Shown here piece after piece: positions 7,471 through 16,526 of a DNA stretch of 34,039 nt. Source of the DNA: Polaromonas sp. CF318 (GTDB taxonomy: Bacteria; Pseudomonadota; Gammaproteobacteria; Burkholderiales; Burkholderiaceae_C); assembly GCF_000282655.1 (NCBI RefSeq), contig NZ_AKIV01000054.1, forward strand, positions 1 through 34,039, given 5' to 3'. Position numbers and translations under genes: made by a program. Each line of letters starts with the position of its first letter. The stretch's first letter is position 1. Below the pieces are notes generated by a model that searched no databases, was not told where the DNA came from, and was given only the letters and a program-made list of their open reading frames with translations.

Positions 7471-8430
7471 ATGTGTCGCCGGCACAAGAAACTCGCGGCT
7501 GATGTGCGCGCCTATCTCGTTGACGCGGTCCAGGAACTGGGTCAGGAAGGCGTGCAGGCCGGTGGCGAGAATCTCGTCGATGCGGGCGTACTGCAGATCA
7601 GCGCGCAGCTTGCCGGCGCGGCGCTGGGTTTCGCTGGCCGTGTCGCTGGTCACCATGGCGAGGTTGCCCATGAGTTCGTTGAGGCAGGCCAGCAGCGAAC
7701 GCGGCATGTCGGGCCGCAGGATCAGCAGCTCGGCCACGCGCTCGGGCTTGATGACATCGCGATACACCTTGCGGTAGACCTCGAAGCCGGAGACGCTGCG
7801 CAGGATCGCGCTCCAGTGGTAGAAGTCGTACTCCTGGTCCTTCTCGCCGTCGCTGCCCAGGAAGTCGTTTTGCACCGCGTGGAACTTCACGTCCACCAGG
7901 CGGGCGGTGTTGTCGGCGCGCTCCAGGAAGGTACCCAGGCGCAGGAAGTGGAAAGCCTCGTCCTGCAGCATGGTGCCGGCCGTGACGCCGCGCGAGAGGT
8001 GCGAGCGGAACTTGACCCATTCAAAGAACTGGCCGGGGTCGCGCTCGAAGTCGCCGTTGCGCAGCATGCGGATCACTTCGAGGTAGGTCTGGTTCTGGGT
8101 TTCCCAGACTTCGGTGGTCAGGGTGCCGCGCACGGCGCGCGCGTTCTCGCGGGCGTTCTTCAGGCAGGAAACGATGCTCGAGGAGTTCTGCTCGTCGCGC
8201 ACCATGAAGTCCATGACTTCGCGCGGGTTGATGCTGTCGCCGTATTTGGCGGCATAAGAGGGCTTGAGCTCGCTGATGCTGAGCAGGCTTTGCCAGCCAC
8301 CCTGCACCACGGCGGCCGATTGCGGCAGCAGCGAGGTCTGGTAGTTGACGTCCAGCATCCGGGCTGTGTTTTCGGCGCGTTCCGTATAACGCGACATCCA
8401 GAAAAGGTGATCGGCAGTACGAGACAACAT
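7468..8430 (-). CDS. Cluster A Alpha-E domain protein
   Basis: 320 residues made up almost entirely of the helical Alpha-E domain (Pfam PF04168). The hallmark ER motif is at Glu17-Arg18 in FWMSRYTERAENTARML. Other family features are RARAV-like helices and a conserved DRENPRS-type segment, here RPDMPRSL. The domain has no known catalytic activity and is almost always encoded beside a circularly permuted ATP-grasp and a transglutaminase, so it is presumed to be a structural or accessory partner. ATG 8430 is supported by GGGAGGA 8 bases upstream. Only 2 bp separate it from the stop of the ATP-grasp gene, so the two are surely co-transcribed and probably co-translated. Confidence 0.93.
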   Translation of the reverse strand: MLSRTADHLFWMSRYTERAENTARMLDVNYQTSLLPQSAAVVQGGWQSLLSISELKPSYAAKYGDSINPREVMDFMVRDEQNSSSIVSCLKNARENARAVRGTLTTEVWETQNQTYLEVIRMLRNGDFERDPGQFFEWVKFRSHLSRGVTAGTMLQDEAFHFLRLGTFLERADNTARLVDVKFHAVQNDFLGSDGEKDQEYDFYHWSAILRSVSGFEVYRKVYRDVIKPERVAELLILRPDMPRSLLACLNELMGNLAMVTSDTASETQRRAGKLRADLQYARIDEILATGLHAFLTQFLDRVNEIGAHISREFLVPATH

Positions 8431-8432
8431 GA

Positions 8433-9938
8433 TTATTTTCCTCCCACTTGGACTTGGGTCTGCGACTGCGATTGCGACTGGAACGCCACCGGTGATGACG
8501 GGCCTTCCAGGATCCAGGTGTCCTTGGTGCCGCCGCCCTGCGAGGAGTTGACCACCAGCGAGCCGTCTTTGAGCGCCACGCGCGTGAGGCCGCCGGGCAC
8601 CATCTGCACTTCCTTGCCGCTCAGCACAAAAGGCCGCAGGTCGATGTGGCGCGGCGCGATGCCGCTTTCGACATAGGTCGGGCAGGTGGAAAGGCTCAGC
8701 GTGGGCTGGGCGATGTAACCGGAGGGGTTGGCCAGCAAGGCGGCGCGGAACTCCTCGATCTCGGCCTTGGTGGCGGCCGGACCGACCAGCATGCCGTAGC
8801 CGCCGGCGCCGTGCACTTCCTTGACGACCAGGTCCTTGAGGTTGGCCAGGGTGTACTGCAGGTCCTCGTTGTTGCGGCACATATAGGTGGGCACGTTCTT
8901 GAGGATGGGTTTTTCGCCGAGGTAGAACTCGATCATCTTGGGCACATAGGGGTAGATGGACTTGTCGTCGGCCACGCCCGTGCCTATGGCATTGCACAGC
9001 GAGACATTGCCGCTGCGGTAGACGTTGAGCAGGCCCGCGCAGCCCAGCGTGGAATTGGGGCGGAAGGCCAGAGGGTCCAGGAAGTCGTCGTCGACGCGGC
9101 GGTAGATCACGTCGACGCGGCGCGGGCCGCGCGTGGTGCGCATGTAGACGAAGTTGTCCTTGACGAAGAGATCCTGGCCTTCGACCAGTTCCACGCCCAT
9201 CTGCTGCGCGAGGAAGGCGTGCTCAAAGTAGGCCGAGTTGTACATGCCGGGCGTGAGCACCACCACCGTGGGCTCGGCCGTGGCGGGCGGCGCCATGGCG
9301 CGCAGGGTTTCCAGCAGCAGGTCGGGGTAGTGGGCGACGGGGGCCACGCGGTTTTCGCTGAAGAGCTCGGGGAACAGCCGCATCATCATCTTGCGGTCTT
9401 CCAGCATGTAGCTCACGCCGCTGGGCACGCGCAGGTTGTCTTCGAGCACGTAGTACTCGCCCTCGCCCTGGGCATTGGGCGCGCGCACGATGTCGATGCC
9501 GCTGATGTGCGAATAGATGTTGCCGGGAACGTCCACCCCCATCATCTCGGGGCGGAACTGCGCGTTCTGGAAGATCTGCTCGGACGGGATGACACCGGCC
9601 TTGATGATCTCCTGGCCGTGGTAAACGTCGTGGATGAAGCGGTTCAGCGCCGTGACGCGCTGGACCAGGCCTTTTTCCATGCTGGCCCACTCGTGCGCGG
9701 GAATGATGCGGGGGATCAGGTCAAAGGGGATCAGGCGTTCGGTGCCGGCGCCGTCCTCGTCCTTGGCGCCGTAGACGGCGAAAGTGATGCCGACGCGGCG
9801 GAAAATCATCTCGGCTTCGGCTCGGCGCGCCTCCATCACGTCGGCCGGCTGTTTCGCCAGCCAGCGCTGGTAGCCCTGGTAGTGTTCACGGACGCTGGAT
9901 TCCGTGGCATTCATTTCATCAAACATCGGTCGGCTCAT
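8433..9938 (-). CDS. Cluster A circularly permuted type 2 ATP-grasp protein
   Basis: 501 residues, matching the CP_ATPgrasp_2 family (older DUF404/DUF407). Visible signatures are the MYNSAYFEHAFLAQQMG segment, YRRVDDDFLDP, NAIGTGVADDK, VVKEVHGAGGYGM, IDLRPFV and a closing NSSQGGGTKDTW. ATP-grasp enzymes form amide or peptide bonds through an acyl-phosphate; substrates of this subfamily are unknown, and a peptide-tagging or peptide-synthesis role has been predicted from gene context. The start at ATG 9938 was chosen for the GGAG 8 bases upstream; TTG 9956 is the ORF limit. The C-terminus ends in a Gln-Ser/Thr repeat. First gene of cluster A. Confidence 0.93.
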   Translation of the reverse strand: MSRPMFDEMNATESSVREHYQGYQRWLAKQPADVMEARRAEAEMIFRRVGITFAVYGAKDEDGAGTERLIPFDLIPRIIPAHEWASMEKGLVQRVTALNRFIHDVYHGQEIIKAGVIPSEQIFQNAQFRPEMMGVDVPGNIYSHISGIDIVRAPNAQGEGEYYVLEDNLRVPSGVSYMLEDRKMMMRLFPELFSENRVAPVAHYPDLLLETLRAMAPPATAEPTVVVLTPGMYNSAYFEHAFLAQQMGVELVEGQDLFVKDNFVYMRTTRGPRRVDVIYRRVDDDFLDPLAFRPNSTLGCAGLLNVYRSGNVSLCNAIGTGVADDKSIYPYVPKMIEFYLGEKPILKNVPTYMCRNNEDLQYTLANLKDLVVKEVHGAGGYGMLVGPAATKAEIEEFRAALLANPSGYIAQPTLSLSTCPTYVESGIAPRHIDLRPFVLSGKEVQMVPGGLTRVALKDGSLVVNSSQGGGTKDTWILEGPSSPVAFQSQSQSQTQVQVGGK

Positions 9939-9951
9939 TGGCTTGATCTCC

Positions 9952-10002
9952 AGCAAGTTATGCGCAGGGCACTGTTTTGATATAGCTTAGCAAGTTATGC
10001 GC
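9952..10002. repeat. Pair of 14-bp direct repeats upstream of cluster A
   Basis: AGCAAGTTATGCGC occurs at 9952-9965 and again at 9989-10002, a period of 37 bp, in the 90-bp gap between comEC and the ATP-grasp gene (both on the minus strand). The first copy touches the ribosome binding site of the ATP-grasp gene. The spacer contains TTTTGATATAGCTT, which resembles an AT-rich interspersed motif of Comamonadaceae. The pair could be a regulator site for cluster A or a small interspersed repeat; the sequence alone does not decide. Confidence 0.45.
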
Positions 10003-10028
10003 CAAGGCGGCGCTGCCCTGCCCTATTT

Positions 10029-12521
10029 TTAACGCCCGGGTACATGATGCCAGTAGCGTTTGCCCTCTTCCCGCTGGCAGCGCAGGGCATCAGGATATTG
10101 GCTGCTCCATGTCGCCGCCCCGCATGTCGCGGATTTGACAAGCTTGATGCCGCGCGCCTCGTAGCGCGCCACCACCGGCACGGCCGGGTGACCGAAGCGG
10201 TTGCGGTAACCCGCCTGTGCCATGGCCCATTGCGGCTGGACGGCGTCCAGGAATACCGCGCTTGAGGATGTCTTGCTGCCGTGGTGGGGCACGAGCAGGA
10301 AATCGGCTTTGAGCCGATCCGGTTCGCCGGCGGCCAGGGCCGTTTCCTGCGGCGCTTCGATGTCGCCCACCAGCAGGGCCGTGCGGCTGCCGTTGGAGAT
10401 GCGCAGCACGCAGCTCATGGCATTGGGCTTGGCCACCGTGCCGTAGGCCGCGGCGGCCGGGTGCAACAGCTCGAATTGCACACCGTCCCATTCCCAGCGC
10501 TGGCCGCCCGTGCAGCGTTCGGCCTTGCGCAGGGCCTGCAGCGGGTGCGCGTCCTCGATCGAACTGAGCAGCCGTGCCCCGGGCTGCATGGCCAGCACCG
10601 CGGCCGCCCCGCCTATGTGGTCGGTGTCGCGGTGGCTGATCGTCAGGACGTCCAGCCGCTCGCCGAGCGCGCGCAGCAGCGGCACCAGCACGCGGTGGCC
10701 GGCATCGCTTTCGCGCGAAAAGCGCGGCCCCGCGTCGTAGAGCAGGCTATGGCCCGCGGTGCGCACCAGCACCGCATTGCCCTGGCCGATGTCGGCCGCC
10801 AGCAGCTCAAACTGCCCGGGCGCGACCCGCAGGGGCTGCCACAGCAGCACGGGCAGCAGCAGCGGAACGCCCAGCATCCGCCAATGCCAGGGCAGTCGCG
10901 TGGCCAGCAAGCCGCCGCCCGCCACACCGGCGACGGCGCACCACAGCGGCGCCGCGGCTACGCTGACGGACGCCAGCGGCCAGCTCGCCAGCCATTGCAG
11001 GAACAGCGCCAACACGCTGACGCAGGCGGCAGTCGCAGCCCAGGCCGGCGCCCACAGCGCGCCCAGCAGGGCCAGCGGCGTGATCAGCAAGGTCACGACG
11101 GGAATCGCCACGGCATTGGCCAGCAGGCCCACCAGCGAGACCTGGTTGAACAGCAGCAGCGACAAGGGCGTGAGCGCGAGCGTCACCACCCATTGCTCCC
11201 GCGCCACGCGGGCCAGGCCGGCCAGCCAGCGCGGCCCATGCCGCCTCCATCCGCCTTGCGAAACCGGCTCCTGCATGCCATGGTCAGGACGCACACCGGA
11301 ACCCGTTGCAAACAACACCCCGACCGCCACAAAAGACAGCCAGAAACCGGCCTGCATCAAGGCCCAGGGGTCCACGGCCACCACCACGGCCATGGCCAGC
11401 AGCCAGCTCTGCGCCCAGGGCCATTGCCGGCCGCCCTGGCGCAGCAGGATCACGGTGGCCAGCATCAAGAGGGTGCGCTGCGCGGGCACGCCCCAGCCTG
11501 AAAACAGCGCATACAGGGCAGCCAGCAGCAAGCCGCCCATCGCGCCGGCACCTGCAGCCGGCAGCACCAGGCACAACCTGGGCGTGAGAAGCGCGGAGCG
11601 GCGCCAGAGGCCGCCGACCAGCAGCGAGGCGGCCCAGGCGAACATTGTTATGTGCAGCCCGGAAATGCTCATCAGGTGGGCCACGCCCGTGGCGCGAAAG
11701 ACGTCCCAGTCGGCGCGTTCGATGGCGTTCTGGTCGCCCACCACCAGCGCGGCAATGATGCCGGCCCATTGGCGGTTCTCCACACGCGCGAAAATTTTCT
11801 CGCGCACCGCCTGCCGGGCCTGCTCGATGGGGTGTTGCCAGCCGCTGGAGAGTTTTTCGGGCGGCGCGTCATACGCGCCGGCCCGCACATAGCCGGTGGC
11901 CTGTATGCCCTGCTCCCACAGCCACAGCTCATAGTCAAAACCGTGCGGGTTGCTGTTGCCGTGCGGCGCCTTGAGCCGCACCGTCATGCGCCAGCGCTCG
12001 CCGGCGCGCAAGGGCTGCGGCTGGCGCTGCAGGGCCAGCGCCGCCTCGAAGGGGTCTGCATCCTGCATGCTCTGGACAGGGCCTCGCGCCTCCCGCCCGG
12101 CAAAGCCCGAATACCAGCCCAGCAGGATGCGCGGCGGCAAGGCCACCTTGCGGCCGTCCAGGCGCGCGGATTCCACATCGAGGCGAAAACGCAGGCCGTC
12201 CTCACCGGGCTGCGGCATGGCCGGTACGCTGCCGGTCACCTCGATGTCGCGGCCTTCCAGGGCCGGGTCCAGCGCGGCGGACTGGAAAATACCGGCCCGC
12301 CAGCCGGTGGAGCCAAAACCCAGCAGCGCCGCCAGGCCCAACGCCAGCAGGGCCCTGCTCCAGGATGGTTTGGCTTGATGGCGCGCCAGGCGCCCCGACA
12401 AAGCCGACAGGCAGGCCAACCCGGCACACAGGGCATAGCCTTGCCACGGCCACAGCGCGGGCTGCTGCAATTGCAGGGCCACGCCCGCGATAAAACCGGC
12501 CAGGGCGAGCCCCGGGCTCAT
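10029..12521 (-). CDS. comEC: DNA internalization-related competence protein ComEC/Rec2
   Basis: 830 residues with the full ComEC layout: an N-terminal membrane and OB-like region (DUF4131, about 1-190), the Competence domain with many helices (about 220-500) including the signature VAHLMSISGLHITMFAW, and a C-terminal metallo-beta-lactamase-like domain with DIGQGNAVLV, the metal-binding SHRDTDHIGG, and later VGDIEAP and LVPHHGSKTSSS. ComEC forms the inner-membrane channel for uptake of single-stranded DNA in natural transformation; its MBL domain is thought to degrade the non-transported strand. No other competence genes are in the window. It starts at ATG 12521 with a weak ribosome binding site, and lies between clusters A and B, divergent from B. 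Confidence 0.94.
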   Translation of the reverse strand: MSPGLALAGFIAGVALQLQQPALWPWQGYALCAGLACLSALSGRLARHQAKPSWSRALLALGLAALLGFGSTGWRAGIFQSAALDPALEGRDIEVTGSVPAMPQPGEDGLRFRLDVESARLDGRKVALPPRILLGWYSGFAGREARGPVQSMQDADPFEAALALQRQPQPLRAGERWRMTVRLKAPHGNSNPHGFDYELWLWEQGIQATGYVRAGAYDAPPEKLSSGWQHPIEQARQAVREKIFARVENRQWAGIIAALVVGDQNAIERADWDVFRATGVAHLMSISGLHITMFAWAASLLVGGLWRRSALLTPRLCLVLPAAGAGAMGGLLLAALYALFSGWGVPAQRTLLMLATVILLRQGGRQWPWAQSWLLAMAVVVAVDPWALMQAGFWLSFVAVGVLFATGSGVRPDHGMQEPVSQGGWRRHGPRWLAGLARVAREQWVVTLALTPLSLLLFNQVSLVGLLANAVAIPVVTLLITPLALLGALWAPAWAATAACVSVLALFLQWLASWPLASVSVAAAPLWCAVAGVAGGGLLATRLPWHWRMLGVPLLLPVLLWQPLRVAPGQFELLAADIGQGNAVLVRTAGHSLLYDAGPRFSRESDAGHRVLVPLLRALGERLDVLTISHRDTDHIGGAAAVLAMQPGARLLSSIEDAHPLQALRKAERCTGGQRWEWDGVQFELLHPAAAAYGTVAKPNAMSCVLRISNGSRTALLVGDIEAPQETALAAGEPDRLKADFLLVPHHGSKTSSSAVFLDAVQPQWAMAQAGYRNRFGHPAVPVVARYEARGIKLVKSATCGAATWSSQYPDALRCQREEGKRYWHHVPGR

Positions 12522-12772
12522 GGCGCGCGCCGTGACACGATGATGAATACAGTTGGCCCCAAAGCCGCCTCCCCTGCTTTTTTTGCTTTTTTACGAAACT
12601 GTTTAACGGGAAGGCGAAGCAGGAAGCCGACAAAGCGCCATGCAAACTCCGCATGGCGCAGCTCTTGCTTTCAGAAATACCGTCAAATCCGGGTAAGCTG
12701 TTCACACTGTGTTTTGAAGACCGCATGATGTGGCGGTCCCCGCGCCCAGTTATTTTTTTAAGCGAGGTTGCC
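12522..12772. other. Divergent intergenic region between comEC and cluster B
   Basis: 251 bp with no gene. It holds the promoters of comEC (leftward) and of cluster B (rightward). There are two T-runs around 12569-12592 (A-rich on the minus strand) that could act as UP-like or curved DNA. The best rightward match I can find is a weak pair with TTTAAC as -10; I do not regard it as established. No inverted repeat of note was seen. Confidence 0.5.
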
Positions 12773-15700
12773 TTGTCCATCCACGTTGCCCTGAGCCACA
12801 TCACCCATTACAAGTACGACCGCCTGGTGCGGCTGGGCCCCCAGGTGGTCCGCCTGCGGCCCGCGCCGCACAGCCGCACCCAGGTGCTGTCCTATTCCCT
12901 CAAGGTCGAACCCGCCGGGCATTTCATCAACTGGCAGCAGGATCCCTTCGCCAACTACCAGGCTCGCCTCGTGTTTCCCGAGCCGACGCGCGAATTCAAG
13001 GTCACGGTGGACCTGGTCGTGGAAATGGCGGTGTTCAACCCCTTTGACTTCTTCCTGGAGCCGGCCGCCGAGGAATTCCCCTTCAGCTACAACGCGCTGC
13101 AGGCCCGGGAACTGGCGCCCTACCTGGCCACCCAACCGGCCACGCCGCTGTTCAAGCGCTACCTCGAAAAAATCGACCGCACGCCCAAACGCACCATCGA
13201 TTTCCTGGTGGGCCTGAACCAGAGCCTGCAGTCGGACATCAAATATTCGATCCGCATGGAGCCGGGTGTGCAGACGCCCGAGGAGACCTTGCGCCTGGCC
13301 TGCGGCTCCTGCCGCGACACCGGCTGGCTGCTGGTGCAACTGCTGCGCCACATGGGCCTGGCCGCGCGTTTTGTCTCGGGCTACCTGATACAGCTCAAGG
13401 CCGACGTCAAGTCGATAGACGGCCCCAGCGGCGCCGAAGCCGACTTCACCGACCTGCACGCCTGGTGCGAGGTGTTTTTGCCGGGTGCCGGCTGGGTGGG
13501 CCTGGACCCGACCTCGGGCCTGATGGCCGGCGAAGGCCACATCCCGCTGGCCTGCACGCCCGAGCCCTCGAGCGCCGCGCCTGTCGAAGGCGGCGTCGAC
13601 AAATCCGAGGTCGAGTTCGAGCACCACATGGCGGTGCAGCGCATTTACGAGTCGCCGCGCGTGACCAAGCCCTATACCGAGGAGCAATGGCAGGAGGTGC
13701 TGGCGCTGGGCGAGAAGGTCGACCAGGACCTGGCGGCCGGCGACGTGCGCCTGACCATGGGCGGTGAACCGACCTTTGTGGCCACCACAGACCGCGACGC
13801 GGCCGAATGGAACATCGCCGCGCTGGGCCCGACCAAACGCGGGTATGCGACCGAACTCGTGCAAAAACTGCGCGCCGAATACGGCGAAGGCGGTTTCCTG
13901 CATTTCGGCCAGGGCAAGTGGTACCCGGGCGAGCAGCTGCCGCGCTGGGCGCTGAGCATTTTCTGGCGCAAGGACGGCCAGCCGATCTGGCAGAACCCGG
14001 CCCTGTTCGCCGACGAGCGCCAGCCCTGCAACTACACCAGCGCCGACGCGCAGCGTTTTATACAGACGCTGGCAGGCAAGCTGGGCCTGGCCACGACCTA
14101 CATCACGCCGGGCTATGAAGACACCTGGTACTACCTCTGGCGCGAACGCCGGCTACCGGTCAATGTCGACCCCTTTGATTCGCGGCTGGACGACGCCATG
14201 GAGCGCGACCGCCTGCGCCGCGTGTTTATGCAGGGCCTGGATTCGGTGGTGGGCTATGTGCTGCCGCTGCAGACCAAGGAGCAGCTCAAGCAGAGAAACT
14301 TCGGCGCCTCGCCCGCGCTGGCCGGCCCGAAATGGACCACGGGCCCCTGGTTCTTCCGCGACGAGCGCATGTACCTGATGCCGGGCGATTCACCCATGGG
14401 CTACCGCCTGCCGCTGGATTCCGTGCCCTGGGTGTCCAAGACCGACTACCCCTACATGATCGAATCCGACCCCTTCGCGCCGCGGCAAGAGCTGCCGGAT
14501 GCCTCGGCGCTGGCGGCCCGCTACAACGGCAGCTTCAGCGATGCCCGCGGCGCCACAGCGGCAAGCCCTTCCTCGGGCGGCAGCGCCAGTTCGCTGGCGC
14601 AGTACATGGCGCGTTACCTGAGCGGCAACACCGCGCTGTCGCAGGCCAGCCGCATCCTGCAGTTCCGCCCTACGGGCAACAACGGCAGCGAGGGCGCGGG
14701 CGGCCAGCCGGCCGGCGCATCACCCGATGCAGCCACACCCGCCGACGACCGCGCGCCCAAGCCCTTTGAGTCCGCCGCCTGGCTGACGCGCACCGCGCTG
14801 TGCGTGGAAGTGCGCGACCCGCAGCGCGCCAACGGCCCCAGGGACAAACCCAAGGCCGACCCCGAGAGCCAGGCCAACAAATCGGGCCGCGGCGAAGTGG
14901 GCGCGATCTACGTCTTCATGCCCCCCATGGAGCGCCTCGAGGACTACCTGGACCTGCTGGCCGCGGTGGAAGCCACGGCCCAGGCGCTGGGCGTGAGCAT
15001 CGTGCTCGAGGGCTACCCGCCGCCGCGCGACCCGCGCCTGAAGATGCTGCAGGTCACGCCCGACCCCGGCGTCATCGAGGTCAACATCCACCCGGCCTAC
15101 AACTGGGGCGAACTGGTGGCGCACACCGAGTTCCTCTACAAGATCGCGCACGAGACGCGCCTGTCGGCCGAGAAGTTCATGACCGACGGCCGTCACACCG
15201 GCACCGGCGGCGGCAACCACTTTGTGCTGGGCGGCGCCACGCCGGCCGACAGCCCCTTCCTGCGCAAACCCGAGGTGCTGGGCAGCCTGATCGCCTACTG
15301 GCACAACCACCCCTCGCTGAGCTACCTGTTCTCCGGCATGTTCATAGGCCCGACCAGCCAGGCGCCGCGTGTGGACGAAGCCCGCAACGACCAGCTCTAC
15401 GAGCTCGAGATCGCGCTGCGCGAGATCGAGAACAACCGCAAGAAATACGGCGCCGACATGCCGCCCTGGCTGGTGGACCGCACCTTGCGCAACATCCTGG
15501 TCGACGTGACCGGCAACACCCACCGCAGCGAGTTCTGCATCGACAAGATGTACTCGCCCGACTCCGCTACCGGGCGCCTGGGCCTGCTGGAGCTGCGCGC
15601 CTTTGAAATGCCGCCGCATGCGCGCATGAGCATCGCCCAGCAGCTGCTGCTGCGCGCGCTGGTGGCGCGCTTCTGGAACAAGCCCTACCACGGCCGCGTC

Positions 15701-16375
15701 ACGCGCTGGGGCACTGAGCTGCACGACCGCTTCCTGCTGCCCGGCTTTGTGCGCATGGACTTCGAGGACGTGCTGACCGAGCTGCGCGAAGCCGGCTATG
15801 CCTTTGACATGGGCTGGTTCGAGCCGCATTTCGAGTTCCGTTTCCCGCTGATAGGCCAGGTCAAGAGCAACAGCATCGAGCTGACGCTGCGCAGCGCGCT
15901 GGAGCCCTGGCATGTGATGGGCGAGGAAGGCTCGGCCGGCGGCACCGTGCGCTACGTTGATTCCTCGCTGGAGCGCATCGAGGTGCACGTCACAGGCCTG
16001 AACGACAACCGCTACGTCGTCACCGTCAACGGCCGGGCCCTGCCGCTGCAAAGCACGGGCCGCGTCGGGGAATACGTGGCGGGCGTGCGCTACAAGGCCT
16101 GGAACCCGCCTTCGGCCCTGCACCCGTCGATAGGCGTGCATGCGCCGCTGACCTTCGACATCGTCGACACCTGGATGGAGCGTTCGCTGGGCGGCTGCCA
16201 GTACCATGTGGCGCACCCGGGCGGGCGCAACTACGACACGCTGCCGGTCAATTCGTATGAGGCCGAAAGCCGCCGCCTCACGCGCTTTTTCCGCATGGGC
16301 CACACGCCCGGCAAGATGCGCGTGGCGCCGGCGCAGCCCAGCCGGGAGTTCCCGTTCACGCTGGACCTGCGCTGA
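12773..16375 (+). CDS. Cluster B transglutaminase - DUF2126 putative amidoligase fusion
   Basis: About 1200 residues. Residues 1-300 are a bacterial transglutaminase (N-terminal domain, then Cys180 in GSCRDTGWLL, His229 in DLHAW, Asp245 in LDPTSG). Residues from about 360 to the end are DUF2126, classed as a putative amidoligase of the COOH-NH2 ligase/glutamine-synthetase-like group, with LTMGGEPTF, FGQGKWYPGE, TGTGGGNHFVLGG and DVTGNTHRSEFCIDK. One polypeptide thus carries an amide-bond maker and an amide-bond cutter or transferase. The start is TTG 12773, preceded by AGCGAGG at 5 bases; it gives MSIHVAL, which fits the family, whereas upstream residues (to 12653) do not. A Ser/Gly/Ala-rich insert at about 583-690 is probably a flexible linker. 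Confidence 0.92.
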   Translation: MSIHVALSHITHYKYDRLVRLGPQVVRLRPAPHSRTQVLSYSLKVEPAGHFINWQQDPFANYQARLVFPEPTREFKVTVDLVVEMAVFNPFDFFLEPAAEEFPFSYNALQARELAPYLATQPATPLFKRYLEKIDRTPKRTIDFLVGLNQSLQSDIKYSIRMEPGVQTPEETLRLACGSCRDTGWLLVQLLRHMGLAARFVSGYLIQLKADVKSIDGPSGAEADFTDLHAWCEVFLPGAGWVGLDPTSGLMAGEGHIPLACTPEPSSAAPVEGGVDKSEVEFEHHMAVQRIYESPRVTKPYTEEQWQEVLALGEKVDQDLAAGDVRLTMGGEPTFVATTDRDAAEWNIAALGPTKRGYATELVQKLRAEYGEGGFLHFGQGKWYPGEQLPRWALSIFWRKDGQPIWQNPALFADERQPCNYTSADAQRFIQTLAGKLGLATTYITPGYEDTWYYLWRERRLPVNVDPFDSRLDDAMERDRLRRVFMQGLDSVVGYVLPLQTKEQLKQRNFGASPALAGPKWTTGPWFFRDERMYLMPGDSPMGYRLPLDSVPWVSKTDYPYMIESDPFAPRQELPDASALAARYNGSFSDARGATAASPSSGGSASSLAQYMARYLSGNTALSQASRILQFRPTGNNGSEGAGGQPAGASPDAATPADDRAPKPFESAAWLTRTALCVEVRDPQRANGPRDKPKADPESQANKSGRGEVGAIYVFMPPMERLEDYLDLLAAVEATAQALGVSIVLEGYPPPRDPRLKMLQVTPDPGVIEVNIHPAYNWGELVAHTEFLYKIAHETRLSAEKFMTDGRHTGTGGGNHFVLGGATPADSPFLRKPEVLGSLIAYWHNHPSLSYLFSGMFIGPTSQAPRVDEARNDQLYELEIALREIENNRKKYGADMPPWLVDRTLRNILVDVTGNTHRSEFCIDKMYSPDSATGRLGLLELRAFEMPPHARMSIAQQLLLRALVARFWNKPYHGRVTRWGTELHDRFLLPGFVRMDFEDVLTELREAGYAFDMGWFEPHFEFRFPLIGQVKSNSIELTLRSALEPWHVMGEEGSAGGTVRYVDSSLERIEVHVTGLNDNRYVVTVNGRALPLQSTGRVGEYVAGVRYKAWNPPSALHPSIGVHAPLTFDIVDTWMERSLGGCQYHVAHPGGRNYDTLPVNSYEAESRRLTRFFRMGHTPGKMRVAPAQPSREFPFTLDLR

Positions 16376-16381
16376 GGGCTA

Positions 16382-16411
16382 CCGATGGGCGCCCTCCCCG
16401 GCGCCCATCGG
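16382..16411 (+). terminator. Strong hairpin just after the amidoligase gene
   Basis: A perfect 12-bp stem, CCGATGGGCGCC and GGCGCCCATCGG, with a 6-base loop begins 6 bp after the stop codon. The following bases (GCTGTCTTATGG) have only a weak T-run, so termination may be partial. Since the next gene of cluster B starts 115 bp further on with no strong promoter in between, the hairpin may reduce read-through and set the ratio of amidoligase to ATP-grasp protein. Confidence 0.55.
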
Positions 16412-16496
16412 GCTGTCTTATGGCTGCAACAATTGCATGCGCAAGCGGTATAAATCGTCCATTTGGCGGGAAAGCCGCCCCTGATTGAGGCTTTGC

Positions 16497-16513
16497 GCCT
16501 GCGGGCCGCAGGC
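16497..16513. promoter_or_regulatory. Perfect palindrome just upstream of the ATP-grasp/Alpha-E fusion gene
   Basis: GCCTGCGGGCCGCAGGC is an 8-bp inverted repeat around a single G. It ends 13 bp before the GTG chosen as start of the fusion gene. As RNA the one-base centre would be forced into a loop with 6 or fewer base pairs, so an operator for a dimeric regulator is as likely as a hairpin that covers the start region. A TATAAA hexamer at about 16450-16455 could be a -10 for a local promoter, but no good -35 is seen. Confidence 0.4.
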
Positions 16514-16526
16514 ATACTTGCAGCAC

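Noticed and set aside
8646..9980. A 444-codon plus-strand frame
   Set aside because: Antisense to the cluster A ATP-grasp gene, whose family motifs fix the coding strand.
10281..11501. A 406-codon plus-strand frame
   Set aside because: Antisense to comEC; Gln/His/Arg/Pro-rich shadow.
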